A DNA stretch of 64,000 nucleotides from Pseudomonas sp. K2I15 (GCF_002204795.1 NZ_NIXO01000024.1:28844-92843); one strand, 5' to 3'. Positions 42,539-51,150 are shown, counted from the first letter of the stretch. Program-made: numbers and translations. Notes: generated by a model from the letters alone, not told the origin.

Positions 42539-43591
42539 TCAGGCCTTCAGGGTCGCCATGTCGATCACGAAGCGGTACTTCACATCACCCGCAATCATGC
42601 GGGTGTAGGCTTCGTTGATCTGGCGGATGTCGAGCATTTCGATGTCGCAGGTGATGCCGTGCTCGGCGCAGAAATCCAGGACTTCCTGGGTTTCTGCAAT
42701 GCCACCGATCAGCGAACCGGCCAGCACTTTACGGCCCAACACCAGCTTGGCGGCGTTGACGGGCGGGTCTACCGGCTCGATCAAACCCACCAGGATGTGC
42801 ACGCCGTCAAAGCGCAGCACATCAAGGTAGGGGTTCAGATCGTGCTGCACCGGAATGGTGTCCAGCAGGAAATCGAAGTGCCCGGCAGCGGCTTTCATCT
42901 GTGCTTCGTCGGTGGACACGATCACGTGATCGGCGCCCTGGCGACGGCCTTCTTCAGCCTTGCTCGCCGAGCGGGTGAACAGCGTCACTTCCGCGCCCAT
43001 GGCCTTGGCGAACTTGATGCCCATGTGGCCCAAACCGCCCATGCCCAGAATCCCAACCTTGTCGCCAGCCTTCACGCCGTAGTGCTTGAGCGGCGAGTAG
43101 GTGGTGATGCCGGCGCAGAGGATCGGCGCGGCGCTGGCCAGGTCGAGCTTCGCCGGGATCTTCACCACAAAGTGCTCGCTGACCACGATGCTGTCGGAGT
43201 AGCCGCCCATGGTGTTGCTGCCATCGACGCGGTCTGGCGTGGCGTAGGTCATGGTCGGGCCTTCGAGGCAGTATTGCTCGAGGTCGGCGTGGCAGGCGTC
43301 GCACTGACGGCAGGAATCGACCATGCAGCCAACGCCCACCAGGTCGCCGACTTTATGCGCGGTGACACTGGCGCCCACGGCGGTGACTTTGCCGACGATC
43401 TCGTGGCCCGGCATCAGCGGGTACACGGCGATGCCCCATTCGTTGCGTGCCTGGTGGATGTCGGAGTGGCAGACGCCGCAGTAGAGGATTTCGATCGCCA
43501 CGTCATCGGCGCGTGGGCTGCGGCGTTCGAAGGACATGGGGGCGAGGGGAGTGGTGGCCGACTGGGCGGCATAACCGATGGCGGTGTACAT
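42539..43591 (-). CDS. NAD(P)-dependent zinc alcohol dehydrogenase (YahK-like)
   Basis: A 350-residue cinnamyl-alcohol-dehydrogenase-type MDR enzyme. The catalytic zinc ligands are in CGVCHSD (Cys about 38) and GHEIVG, the structural zinc in CMVDSCRQCDACHADLEQYC in broken form (four Cys, about 91-110), and the cofactor loop in GMGGLGHMGIKFAKAMG. It reduces aldehydes broadly, as the E. coli YahK aldehyde reductase does. The start MYTAIGYAA was chosen; an upstream extension is non-homologous. It is divergent from an AraC-type regulator, its likely controller. Confidence 0.92.
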   Translation of the reverse strand: MYTAIGYAAQSATTPLAPMSFERRSPRADDVAIEILYCGVCHSDIHQARNEWGIAVYPLMPGHEIVGKVTAVGASVTAHKVGDLVGVGCMVDSCRQCDACHADLEQYCLEGPTMTYATPDRVDGSNTMGGYSDSIVVSEHFVVKIPAKLDLASAAPILCAGITTYSPLKHYGVKAGDKVGILGMGGLGHMGIKFAKAMGAEVTLFTRSASKAEEGRRQGADHVIVSTDEAQMKAAAGHFDFLLDTIPVQHDLNPYLDVLRFDGVHILVGLIEPVDPPVNAAKLVLGRKVLAGSLIGGIAETQEVLDFCAEHGITCDIEMLDIRQINEAYTRMIAGDVKYRFVIDMATLKA

Positions 43592-43772
43592 GGAGAACCT
43601 CGCAAAAAGCAGTGACAAGTGAGGTGGGCCATTTTCCGCGCCGCCCCCTGGCGCGGCCATGGCGATTGCTCCGAGTCTCATGCCTATTCGTCCGGGAGTG
43701 CCCCTGGATTGGATCGCTGTAGCGTCAGACCTGCGATGATGGTCTCATCCCTTTTTTCGCGAAGTTTTTGCC

Positions 43773-44663
43773 ATGTTGTTGACCCGCCATGTCGATGCCA
43801 ATGCCGCGTTGGTTGCCCTGATCGAACCCCTGACACCCCGCGATGGTTTTTCGCCCACGAACCTCGCGGGTGTGAAGGTATTGCGCGCCAGCTGTGATGT
43901 GGCGCGCGGCCCGCAGATCTATGAGCCGAGCCTGATGATCGTCGCCCAGGGCAGCAAAGTCGCGTACCTGGGCCCGCGTACCCTGGAGTATGGCGCCGGG
44001 CATTACCTGATCCAGGCGATGCCGGTGCCGTTCGAATGCGAGACTTTTGCCATGCCCAATGCGCCGCTGTTGGGTGTGACGGTGGGCATTGACCGGGTGG
44101 TGCTCGGTGAGTTGGTGATGGCGATGGGCATCCAGTCCGGGCCACCGCCGGCGGCGCAGACGCTGGAGTCGATGAGTTCGGTGGTGCTGGATGACGCCAT
44201 GCGCGGTTGTGTCGAGCGGCTGTTGCAGTGCCTGCACGATCCGCTGGAGAGCCGGATCATGGGCCCGGCGCGGGTGCGGGAATTGTTGTTCACCGCGTTG
44301 CGCGGGCCACAGGCGGATGTGCTGCGGGCGCTGGTGGAGCAGCAGGGGCAGTTTTCCCGGGTGGCGACGTCGTTGAACCACCTGCATGCGCATTACGCCG
44401 AGCCGCTGAACATCGAGACGCTGGCCGGTTATGCGCACATGAGTGCCTCGACCTTTCACGAGCACTTCAAGCGCTGCACGCTGTTGTCGCCGGTGCAATA
44501 CCTCAAGCGTTTGCGGCTGCTCAAGGCCCAGCAGTTGCTGCTGGTGGAGGGCATGGGCGTGGCGCAGGCGGCCCACAGTGTGGGGTATCAGAGTACGTCG
44601 CAGTTCAGCCGCGAATATAAGCGCTACTTCGAGCGCAGCCCTGGGGATGAGCGGGCGGCTTAA
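43773..44663 (+). CDS. AraC family transcriptional regulator (AraC_N)
   Basis: A 296-residue regulator with an N-terminal cupin-type AraC_N domain (about residues 20-170; PSLMIVAQGSKVAYLG is typical) and a C-terminal pair of helix-turn-helices (about 190-290), including SASTFHEHFKRCTLLSPVQYLKRLRL in broken form and GYQSTSQFSREYKRYFER. It is divergent from the alcohol dehydrogenase gene across 181 bases and probably regulates it. A REP element follows. Confidence 0.92.
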   Translation: MLLTRHVDANAALVALIEPLTPRDGFSPTNLAGVKVLRASCDVARGPQIYEPSLMIVAQGSKVAYLGPRTLEYGAGHYLIQAMPVPFECETFAMPNAPLLGVTVGIDRVVLGELVMAMGIQSGPPPAAQTLESMSSVVLDDAMRGCVERLLQCLHDPLESRIMGPARVRELLFTALRGPQADVLRALVEQQGQFSRVATSLNHLHAHYAEPLNIETLAGYAHMSASTFHEHFKRCTLLSPVQYLKRLRLLKAQQLLLVEGMGVAQAAHSVGYQSTSQFSREYKRYFERSPGDERAA

Positions 44664-44687
44664 CGCCTCCAGGCACAACTCGGTCAA

Positions 44688-44815
44688 AAATGTGTGGGCT
44701 TGCTGTGGTGAGCGGGCTTGCCCCGCGTTGGGCTGCGAAGCAGCCCCATCAATCTATGGTGAACCCGACGGGGGACAAGCCCCCTCACCACAGCAAGCCC
44801 GCTCCCACATTTGAC
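44688..44815. repeat. REP-type palindrome, third family
   Basis: Inverted copies of GTGGGCTTGCTGTGGTGAGC and GTGGTGAGGGGGCTTG-type sequences form a 130-base composite palindrome between the AraC gene and the ETF-QO terminator. The unit differs from the other REP families in the window. Confidence 0.85.
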
Positions 44816-44842
44816 CGAGTCGACGGGTCTTTTCCTGGCCAC

Positions 44843-44869
44843 AAAAAAGGCCCCCATTCGGGAGCCTTG
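44843..44869 (-). terminator. Intrinsic terminator of ETF-QO gene
   Basis: In the minus orientation, AAGGCTCCC and GGGGGCCTT form a stem around GAAT, followed by TTTTTT. It lies 18 bases after the ETF-QO stop. Confidence 0.85.
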
Positions 44870-44886
44870 ATGTTCAAGCTGCGGAT

Positions 44887-46551
44887 CTACATGTTCGGGT
44901 AAGTCGGCCCGCCCGCACCTTCCGGTGTCACCCAGGTGATGTTCTGCGAAGGGTCCTTGATGTCACAGGTCTTGCAGTGCACGCAGTTCTGGGCGTTGAT
45001 CTGGAAGCGCTTCTCGCCGTCTTCCTTGGTGATCACTTCATACACGCCGGCCGGGCAGTAGCGCTGCGCCGGTTCATCGTAGAGCGGCAGGTTGGTGCCG
45101 ATCGGGATGCTCGGGTCTTTCAGCTTCAAGTGGCACGGCTGTTCTTCTTCGTGGTTGGTACCGGAGATGAACACCGAGCTCAGCTTGTCGAAGCTCAACT
45201 TGCCGTCGGGTTTCGGGTAGTCGATTTTCTGGCTGTCTTTGGCCAGCTTCAAGCAGGCGTAGTCCGGCTTGGTGTCGTGCAGGGTAAACGGCATTTTGCC
45301 GCCGAGGATGTTCTGGTCGAACCAGTTGAAGCCGGCACCGATGATCGGGCCGAACTTGTGCATCGCCGGGCCGAAGTTACGGCTGGCGAACAGTTCTTCG
45401 TACAGCCAGCTGTTCTTGAAACCGTCGACGTAGTTGGTCAGCTCGTCGCCGCCTTCGGACTCGGCGAACAGGCGCTCGGCCACGGCGTCGGCAGCGAGCA
45501 TGCCGGACTTCATGGCGGTATGGCTGCCCTTGATCTTGGCCACGTTCATGGTGCCCAGGTCGCAGCCGATCAGTGCGCCACCCTTGAACACCATTTTAGG
45601 CAGCGAGTTGATGCCACCCTTGGCCAGCGCGCGCGCGCCGTAGCTGATGCGCTTGCCACCTTCCAGGTACTGGGCCAGCACCGGGTGATGCTTGAGGCGC
45701 TGGAACTCGTCGAACGGTGACAGGAAGGTGTTGCTGTAGGACAGGTCGACGATCAGGCCGACCACTACCTGGTTGTTTTCCAGGTGATAGAGGAACGAAC
45801 CGCCAGTGTTCTCGTTGCTCATGATGTCCAGCGGCCAGCCGGCGGTGTGTACCACCAGGCCCGGTTGGTGCTTGGCCGGGTCGATTTCCCAGATTTCTTT
45901 CAGGCCGATGCCGTAGTGCTGGGCATCGGCGTCGCTGGCCAGGTTAAAGCGCTCGATCAGTTGCTTGCCGATGTGCCCACGGCAGCCTTCGGCGAACAGC
46001 GTGTACTTGCCGCGCAGTTCCATGCCTGGGGTGTATACGCCTTCTTTCGGGTGGCCTTCGCGGTCAACGCCGAGGTCGCCGGTGATGATCCCGCGCACCA
46101 CGCCGTTCTCGTCGAACAGCGCTTCCTGGGCGGCAAAGCCCGGGTAGACTTCCACACCCAGGTTCTCGGCCTGCTGGGCAAGCCAGCGGCACAGGTTGCC
46201 CAGGGAGATAATGTAGTTGCCTTCGTTGTGCATGGTCTTGGGCACAAAGAAGTCAGGCACCTTGGTTGCGGCTTCGCTGGAGCGCAATACATAGATGTCA
46301 TCACGCACGACCGGCGTGTTGAGCGGGGCACCGAGTTCTTTCCAGTCCGGGAACAATTCGTTCAGGGCGCGGGGTTCAAACACGGCACCAGACAGGATGT
46401 GAGCGCCGACTTCGGAGCCTTTTTCGACCACGCAGACGCTGATTTCCTTACCGGCTTCGGCGGCCTTCTGCTTCAATCGGCAGGCGGCAGACAGGCCCGC
46501 CGGGCCAGCGCCGACGATGACCACGTCGAATTCCATGTATTCGCGTTCCAC
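44887..46551 (-). CDS. Electron transfer flavoprotein-ubiquinone oxidoreductase
   Basis: ETF-QO passes electrons from reduced electron-transfer flavoprotein to the quinone pool at the inner membrane, so it links acyl-CoA dehydrogenases to respiration. 554 residues. The FAD motif VVIVGAGPAGLSAA is at about residues 9-22. The C-terminal 4Fe-4S ligands are YCPAGVYEV and CVHCKTCDIKDPSQN, and the tail GGPTYPNM is typical. The start MEREYMEFD fits the family. It is divergent from etfBA, whose protein product is its electron donor. Confidence 0.96.
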   Translation of the reverse strand: MEREYMEFDVVIVGAGPAGLSAACRLKQKAAEAGKEISVCVVEKGSEVGAHILSGAVFEPRALNELFPDWKELGAPLNTPVVRDDIYVLRSSEAATKVPDFFVPKTMHNEGNYIISLGNLCRWLAQQAENLGVEVYPGFAAQEALFDENGVVRGIITGDLGVDREGHPKEGVYTPGMELRGKYTLFAEGCRGHIGKQLIERFNLASDADAQHYGIGLKEIWEIDPAKHQPGLVVHTAGWPLDIMSNENTGGSFLYHLENNQVVVGLIVDLSYSNTFLSPFDEFQRLKHHPVLAQYLEGGKRISYGARALAKGGINSLPKMVFKGGALIGCDLGTMNVAKIKGSHTAMKSGMLAADAVAERLFAESEGGDELTNYVDGFKNSWLYEELFASRNFGPAMHKFGPIIGAGFNWFDQNILGGKMPFTLHDTKPDYACLKLAKDSQKIDYPKPDGKLSFDKLSSVFISGTNHEEEQPCHLKLKDPSIPIGTNLPLYDEPAQRYCPAGVYEVITKEDGEKRFQINAQNCVHCKTCDIKDPSQNITWVTPEGAGGPTYPNM

Positions 46552-46701
46552 AGGCTATCTCCTACTCAAGGCTCAACGGCTTTTTTTCTAATGGGTGGAG
46601 GTTCGGTGTCGTGTCCATCATCACTGCGCCAAATGGCAGGGGATGACCCACCTTTCTCTCTAGGTGGCGCATTATATCTACACCACTGTCAGCGTCCAAT
46701 A

Positions 46702-46715
46702 CAAACGTTTGTTTG
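46702..46715. promoter_or_regulatory. PsrA-like operator
   Basis: CAAAC-GTTT-GTTTG, matching the published Pseudomonas PsrA consensus (G/C)AAAC-N2-4-GTTT(G/C). It also contains the perfect palindrome ACAAACGTTTGT (46701-46712). PsrA is a long-chain fatty-acid-responsive TetR regulator of beta-oxidation genes, and etf genes are reported PsrA targets in P. aeruginosa to my memory. It is about 150 bases upstream of ETF-QO. Confidence 0.65.
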
Positions 46716-46773
46716 AATTGCCCGCAGGCTAGGTAAATCAAAGAGGCGCGGCTTATGACTGGCTGTTTTGCCG

Positions 46774-46803
46774 TATTGACCAGAATAGGCGTTCCGGTCA
46801 ATA
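46774..46803. promoter_or_regulatory. Long dyad between ETF-QO and etfB
   Basis: Perfect 8-bp arms TATTGACC (46774-46781) and GGTCAATA (46796-46803), with an additional symmetric GAA/TTC pair inside. The dyad spans 30 bases. It is a strong operator-like element of unknown binding protein in the middle of the divergent region. Confidence 0.55.
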
Positions 46804-46927
46804 TACGGTCGGTTTTGCGCTTACCGTAGGCAGACTGCAGGTTTCAAGAGCACGTCCAAAAGCAAGACAGGTGACGCGCGCCCAAACAATGGCGCGCAGT
46901 TTACACGCTGCGATAAAGAATGACCTC

Positions 46928-46941
46928 TCAGTCACGACTGA
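46928..46941. promoter_or_regulatory. Dyad upstream of etfB
   Basis: Arms TCAGTC and GACTGA around AC. It is flanked by the near-symmetric pair ATGACC (46920-46925) and GGTCAT (46947-46952). Located 120-150 bases before the etfB ATG; possible operator for a TetR-type regulator. Confidence 0.4.
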
Positions 46942-47072
46942 CGAACGGTCATCACTTCCCGTGAGCAAGGTCATCCGCCGAAGTTTTTGGAGGTGCCCTT
47001 GTGTGCCGATGAGCATCAACCGCCAGGTTCGCCTAGGCGACTTTCTTTTCACCGGAGAGTAACGAGGAATCC

Positions 47073-47822
47073 ATGAAGGTTCTTGTAGCTGTCAAACGCG
47101 TTGTCGATTACAACGTGAAAGTTCGCGTCAAGGCGGACAATTCCGGCGTCGACCTCGCTAACGTCAAGATGTCGATGAACCCTTTCTGCGAAATCGCCGT
47201 GGAAGAAGCCGTACGCCTGAAAGAGAAAGGCGTTGCGACTGAAATCGTCGTCGTTTCCATCGGCCCGACCACTGCTCAAGAGCAGCTGCGTACCGCCCTG
47301 GCGCTGGGTGCCGATCGCGCCATCCTCGTCGAATCCGCTGAAGAGCTGACTTCCCTGGCCGTTGCCAAGTTGTTGAAAGCGGTTGTCGACAAGGAACAGC
47401 CTTCGCTGGTGATCCTCGGCAAACAAGCCATCGACAGCGACAACAACCAGACCGGCCAGATGCTGGCTGCACTGACCGGTTACGGCCAGGGCACCTTCGC
47501 CTCGAAAGTCGAAGTGAGCGGCGACAACGTTGCCGTGACCCGCGAAATCGACGGCGGCGCGCAAACAGTTTCCCTGAAACTGCCAGCCATCGTCACCACC
47601 GACCTGCGTTTGAACGAGCCGCGCTACGCGTCCCTGCCAAACATCATGAAAGCCAAGAAGAAGCCTCTCGAAGTGCTGACTCCGGATGCTTTGGGCGTTT
47701 CCACCGCCTCCACCAACAAGACCGTAAAAGTCGAAGCGCCGGCTGCACGCAGCGCGGGCATCAAGGTCAAGTCGGTGGCTGAACTGGTCGAGAAACTGAA
47801 AAACGAAGCGAAGGTAATCTAA
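47073..47822 (+). CDS. etfB: Electron transfer flavoprotein subunit beta
   Basis: The beta subunit of ETF, which with EtfA takes electrons from acyl-CoA and other dehydrogenases. 249 residues; begins MKVLVAVKRVVDYNVKVRV and has SMNPFCEIAVEEAVRLKE and the VTREIDGG region. AGTAACGAGGAATCC precedes the ATG. It is three bases upstream of etfA and divergent from ETF-QO, its electron acceptor. Confidence 0.97.
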   Translation: MKVLVAVKRVVDYNVKVRVKADNSGVDLANVKMSMNPFCEIAVEEAVRLKEKGVATEIVVVSIGPTTAQEQLRTALALGADRAILVESAEELTSLAVAKLLKAVVDKEQPSLVILGKQAIDSDNNQTGQMLAALTGYGQGTFASKVEVSGDNVAVTREIDGGAQTVSLKLPAIVTTDLRLNEPRYASLPNIMKAKKKPLEVLTPDALGVSTASTNKTVKVEAPAARSAGIKVKSVAELVEKLKNEAKVI

Positions 47823-47824
47823 TC

Positions 47825-48769
47825 ATGACTATCTTGGTAATCGCAGAACACGACAACAAGGTAGTGGCTCCGGCCACCCTGAACACTGTCGCCGCCGCCG
47901 CCAAAATCGGTGGTGATGTCCACGTGCTGGTCGCAGGCCAAAACGTCGGCGCCGTGGCTGAAGCCGCTGCAAAAATCGCTGGCGTGAGCAAAGTACTGGT
48001 CGCCGATAACGCGGCCTACGCTCACCAGTTGCCGGAAAACGTTGCGCCGCTGGTAGCAGCTCTTGGTTCAGAGGCGGGGGGCGCTGGCTACAGCCACATC
48101 CTGGCTGCCGCCACTTCCAACGGCAAAAACATCCTGCCGCGCGTTGCTGCGCAGCTGGACGTTGACCAGATCTCCGAGATCGTTTCGGTAGAAAGCGCCG
48201 ACACCTTCAAGCGCCCGATCTACGCCGGTAACGCCATCGCCACCGTGCAGTCCACTGCCTCGGTAAAAGTCATCACCGTGCGTGCCACCGGTTTCGACCC
48301 GGTTGCAGCTGTTGGTGGTTCGGCTGCGGTTGAGGCTGTAGCGGCTGTTCACGACGCTGGCACTTCCAGCTTCGTGGGTGAAGAGCTGGCCAAGTCCGAT
48401 CGTCCGGAACTGACCGCTGCCAAGATCGTCGTTTCCGGCGGCCGCGGCATGCAGAACGGCGACAACTTCAAACACCTGTACGCCCTGGCCGACAAGCTGG
48501 GCGCTGCGGTCGGCGCTTCCCGCGCTGCCGTCGACGCAGGTTTTGTACCGAACGACATGCAGGTCGGCCAGACCGGCAAGATCGTTGCGCCACAGCTGTA
48601 CATCGCCGTCGGTATCTCCGGCGCGATCCAGCATTTGGCCGGTATGAAAGACTCCAAGGTGATCGTTGCGATCAACAAGGACGAAGAAGCGCCGATCTTC
48701 CAGGTGGCAGATTACGGCCTGGTGGCGGACTTGTTCGAAGCCGTACCTGAGCTTTCGAAGCTGGTCTAA
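47825..48769 (+). CDS. etfA: Electron transfer flavoprotein subunit alpha
   Basis: The FAD-binding alpha subunit. 314 residues; the C-terminal FAD domain holds SGGRGMQ (about 205), GASRAAVDAGFVPNDMQVGQTGK and LYIAVGISGAIQHLAGM. It is two to five residues longer than the usual Pseudomonas form. It is cotranscribed with etfB and followed by a strong terminator. Confidence 0.97.
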   Translation: MTILVIAEHDNKVVAPATLNTVAAAAKIGGDVHVLVAGQNVGAVAEAAAKIAGVSKVLVADNAAYAHQLPENVAPLVAALGSEAGGAGYSHILAAATSNGKNILPRVAAQLDVDQISEIVSVESADTFKRPIYAGNAIATVQSTASVKVITVRATGFDPVAAVGGSAAVEAVAAVHDAGTSSFVGEELAKSDRPELTAAKIVVSGGRGMQNGDNFKHLYALADKLGAAVGASRAAVDAGFVPNDMQVGQTGKIVAPQLYIAVGISGAIQHLAGMKDSKVIVAINKDEEAPIFQVADYGLVADLFEAVPELSKLV

Positions 48770-48790
48770 TCCAGCCGCTTCACTTATAAA

Positions 48791-48821
48791 GAGCCCGGTC
48801 TTTTGACCGGGCTTTTTTTTG
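48791..48821 (+). terminator. Intrinsic terminator after etfA
   Basis: Stem AGCCCGGTC/GACCGGGCT with a TTTT loop, followed by T8. It lies about 22 bases after the etfA stop. Confidence 0.95.
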
Positions 48822-48832
48822 CACATGAATCC

Positions 48833-48932
48833 TGTAGCAGCGAGCTTGCTCGCGAAAAACCGCAGAGCGCCGCGTTAAGCCAGGCACCCCGCGTCATCGT
48901 TAACGACCTTCGCGAGTAAGCTCGCTCCTACA
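48833..48932. repeat. REP-type palindrome, TGTAGCAGCGAGCTTGCTCGCG family
   Basis: Inverted arms TGTAGCAGCGAGCTTGCTCGCG and CGCGAGTAAGCTCGCTCCTACA (approximate complements) around about 55 bases, between etfA and the solute-binding protein gene. Different from the other families here. Confidence 0.85.
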
Positions 48933-48955
48933 AATAACTGACGGAGAACCCCGCC

Positions 48956-49771
48956 ATGGAACTGCGCCTCTGGGCCCTGCTACTGGGACTGTCACTGCTG
49001 CCGGCAGTGTCGCAGGCCACCGGCAAATGTGATCGCCTGGTGATCACCGGCAGCCCGGACGCGCCGCCTTACCTGTGGCGTGATCCCCAGGCCCCCACGC
49101 ACCTGATCGGCGCCACCGCCGACATGTTGCAGCAAGTGGCCAAGGACCTCGGGGTGAAAATCGACCTGCTGTACGGCGGCAAACGCTCGGTGGCCCTGGA
49201 CGAAGTGCGCAGCGGGCGCATGGACATCCTCGCCGATGCGCCATTGACCCTCGACGCCCTGGACTCCCTCGATTACATCCATCCGGCGCTGGTGCAAACC
49301 GATTACCTGGTCTGGACCCGCAAGGATTCGACCCTGGCCTACAACCAGGCCAGCGACCTGCACGGCCACAAGGGCGCCGTGTCGGAAAGGGCGCGCCTGA
49401 GTCGCTACTTTGAAACCTTCGCCGGTGAGCAACTGACGCTGCAACGTTTGCCCAGCCTGACGCCGGCGTTCCAGAAACTGCTGCTGGGGGAGGTGGACTA
49501 TGTGCTTGCCGGGCGCTATTCCGGCATGGCTATGGCCCAGACCTTGGGCATGAGCAACGACCTGGTGGCGCGCGAACTGCCCATCGACCAGCCGGGCCTG
49601 TACCTGGCCATTTCCCACAACTCCGCCTGCAACGATCCGTGGTTGCGCGGACAGCTCGCCAAAAAGATGACAGAATTGCCCGCGTCCGGTCTGGCGGAAA
49701 CCGCGCTGCAGAGCAATCTTGCGCGCTGGAAAGCGCAGTTGCAGCAACCCGTCGGCACCCCAATAAAGTAG
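48956..49771 (+). CDS. Periplasmic solute-binding protein family 3 (amino-acid-type)
   Basis: A 271-residue periplasmic binding protein. The signal peptide (MELRLWALLLGLSLLPAVSQA) is cleaved near residue 21. The mature part has the SBP_bac_3 pattern, with the N-terminal strand ITGSPDAPPYLWRDP and the region VDLLYGGKRSVALDEVRSGRMDILADAPLT. Cys residues (GKCDR, HNSACND) may form a disulfide. No ABC permease or ATPase is nearby, so it is an orphan that may work with a distant importer or as a sensor. It is followed by two lipoprotein genes. Confidence 0.85.
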   Translation: MELRLWALLLGLSLLPAVSQATGKCDRLVITGSPDAPPYLWRDPQAPTHLIGATADMLQQVAKDLGVKIDLLYGGKRSVALDEVRSGRMDILADAPLTLDALDSLDYIHPALVQTDYLVWTRKDSTLAYNQASDLHGHKGAVSERARLSRYFETFAGEQLTLQRLPSLTPAFQKLLLGEVDYVLAGRYSGMAMAQTLGMSNDLVARELPIDQPGLYLAISHNSACNDPWLRGQLAKKMTELPASGLAETALQSNLARWKAQLQQPVGTPIK

Positions 49772-49780
49772 GGATTTTCA

Positions 49781-50143
49781 GTGACTATTCGACCTCTTTT
49801 CGCGGCCCTCGCCGTTGTAGCTTTGGCGGGATGTGCAGCCGATCCTGCGCCGAATGAACAAATGCGCCTGACCCAGCAAGCCCTGGAACAAGCCAACGCC
49901 GTGGGCGCCGTCGCCGATGACTCGCCCGAGCTGAAGCTGGCTGAAGACAAGTTCACCCGTGCCCAGGCCGACATGGCCGATAAATCCTACAAGGACGCCC
50001 GCATGCAGGCTGAAGAAGCCGAGCTGGACGCCCGCCTGGCGGAAGCCCAGGTACTCACCCGCAAAAGCCGCGAGCAACTGAACGTGCTCAACACCCGTAT
50101 CACCCGCCTGCGCAAACAGTTGCAGCTGGGAGATGCGCAATGA
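49781..50143 (+). CDS. DUF4398 domain lipoprotein
   Basis: A 120-residue lipoprotein with a GTG start. The signal peptide MTIRPLFAALAVVALAGC has the lipobox LAGC. The mature part is a mainly helical DUF4398 coiled-coil (QMRLTQQALEQANAVGAVADD, ARMQAEEAELDARLAEAQ). It overlaps the OmpA-type gene by four bases. Function unknown; the pair could bridge outer membrane and peptidoglycan. Confidence 0.85.
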   Translation: MTIRPLFAALAVVALAGCAADPAPNEQMRLTQQALEQANAVGAVADDSPELKLAEDKFTRAQADMADKSYKDARMQAEEAELDARLAEAQVLTRKSREQLNVLNTRITRLRKQLQLGDAQ

Positions 50144-50952
50144 GCCCGTTGATTCGAGGGTTGAGCGGTGTGGTGTTGCTGGGCAGTGTGCTCGGCGGTT
50201 GCGCAACGCATCCCGACAGTAACCTTGCCTTGCAACAGGCAAGCAGTGACTTCCAGAAGGTCAAGGAAGATTCGAATGTGCTGCGTATCGCGCCCAAGGA
50301 CGTGATACGCGCCGGCGAATCCCTGGCCCGTGCCGACCGCTTCTCCAGCTTCTGGGGCAGCGGCGCCGATGTGGCGCATTACGCCTACCTGAGCCAGCGC
50401 TACAGCGCGATTGCCCGGGAACACACCGAGCAAGCACTCAACCAGGAGCGTGGCGTCAAGCTGGAGCTGGAACGTCAGCGCCTGCAACTGGCCCTGCGCG
50501 AAGCCAAGCTGAGCAGCGTGCAGCAACAGGGCAAATGGCTTGAGGCACAGATCGCCAGCCTGACCACTGTCCAGACCGATCGCGGCCTGGTGATGACCCT
50601 GGGCGATGTGCTGTTCGACACCGGCGAGGCAGAGCTGCAAAACTCGGCCAACCGCACGGTGCTCAAAGTCGTACAGTTCCTGCAATTGAACCCCAAACGC
50701 GTGGTGCGCATTGAGGGCTACACCGACGATACCGGTGGCGAGCCGGAAAACCTCAAACTGTCCCGGGACCGCGCCCAGTCAGTTGCGGATGTACTGAGCG
50801 ATCTGGGCATCGATGAAAAACGCATCCAGGTGGAAGGCTACGGCGATCAGTACCCGGTTGAAGTCAACGCTTCGGAGCGCGGCCGGGCGCAGAACCGCCG
50901 GGTAGAGATTGTATTTTCCGACGAGAAGGGCCAACTGGGCGCCGCCCGCTAA
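50140..50952 (+). CDS. OmpA family lipoprotein (peptidoglycan-associated)
   Basis: A 270-residue envelope protein. Signal peptide and lipobox (VLGGC, Cys about 21), a DUF4398-like helical N-terminal part, then a C-terminal OmpA/MotB domain (about residues 150-265) with GYTDDTGGEPENLKLSRDRAQSV (broken) and RAQNRRVEIVF, the usual peptidoglycan-binding residues (Asp and Arg). It probably tethers the outer membrane to peptidoglycan. It is translationally coupled to the preceding DUF4398 gene. Confidence 0.9.
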   Translation: MSPLIRGLSGVVLLGSVLGGCATHPDSNLALQQASSDFQKVKEDSNVLRIAPKDVIRAGESLARADRFSSFWGSGADVAHYAYLSQRYSAIAREHTEQALNQERGVKLELERQRLQLALREAKLSSVQQQGKWLEAQIASLTTVQTDRGLVMTLGDVLFDTGEAELQNSANRTVLKVVQFLQLNPKRVVRIEGYTDDTGGEPENLKLSRDRAQSVADVLSDLGIDEKRIQVEGYGDQYPVEVNASERGRAQNRRVEIVFSDEKGQLGAAR

Positions 50953-50981
50953 ACCTGACGCTCATGGCAAAAGCTGATCTC

Positions 50982-51089
50982 TGTGGGAGCTGTCGAGCCC
51001 CAGCGAGGCTGCGATAGGATCGCCTCGGCGTACCTGCAACACCGCAGCGCCTGCATTGCAGCCTCGCTAAAGCTCGACAGCTTCCACGA
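50982..51089. repeat. REP-type palindrome, GTGGGAGCTGTCGAG family
   Basis: CTGTGGGAGCTGTCGAGC, an inner GCGAGGCTGC, and their complements GCAGCCTCGC and GCTCGACAGCTTCCAC form a composite palindrome after the OmpA gene. A further family distinct from the others. Confidence 0.82.
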
Positions 51090-51126
51090 TTGTTTTGTGG
51101 TGTTATAGAAATAGCGTTTCGAAAAG

Positions 51127-51150
51127 CCCGGTCACTGATCGGGTTTTTTG
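51127..51150 (+). terminator. Intrinsic terminator downstream of the OmpA-type gene
   Basis: Stem CCCGGT/ATCGGG (one G-U pair) with loop CACTG, followed by T6. It lies beyond the REP element, 180 bases after the OmpA gene, and could also close a read-through transcript. Confidence 0.6.

Larger units (their letters stand above)
46552..47072. other. Divergent ETF-QO/etfB intergenic region
   Basis: About 520 bases with no convincing gene. A 79-residue minus-strand frame at 46562-46801 covers the operator elements and lacks a good ribosome-binding site, so it is not called. The region holds at least three dyads and the promoters of both transcription units. Confidence 0.6.

Noticed and set aside
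46562..46801. A 79-codon minus-strand frame in the ETF-QO/etfB gap
   Set aside because: It covers operator dyads, has no clear ribosome-binding site and no homology I can recognise.
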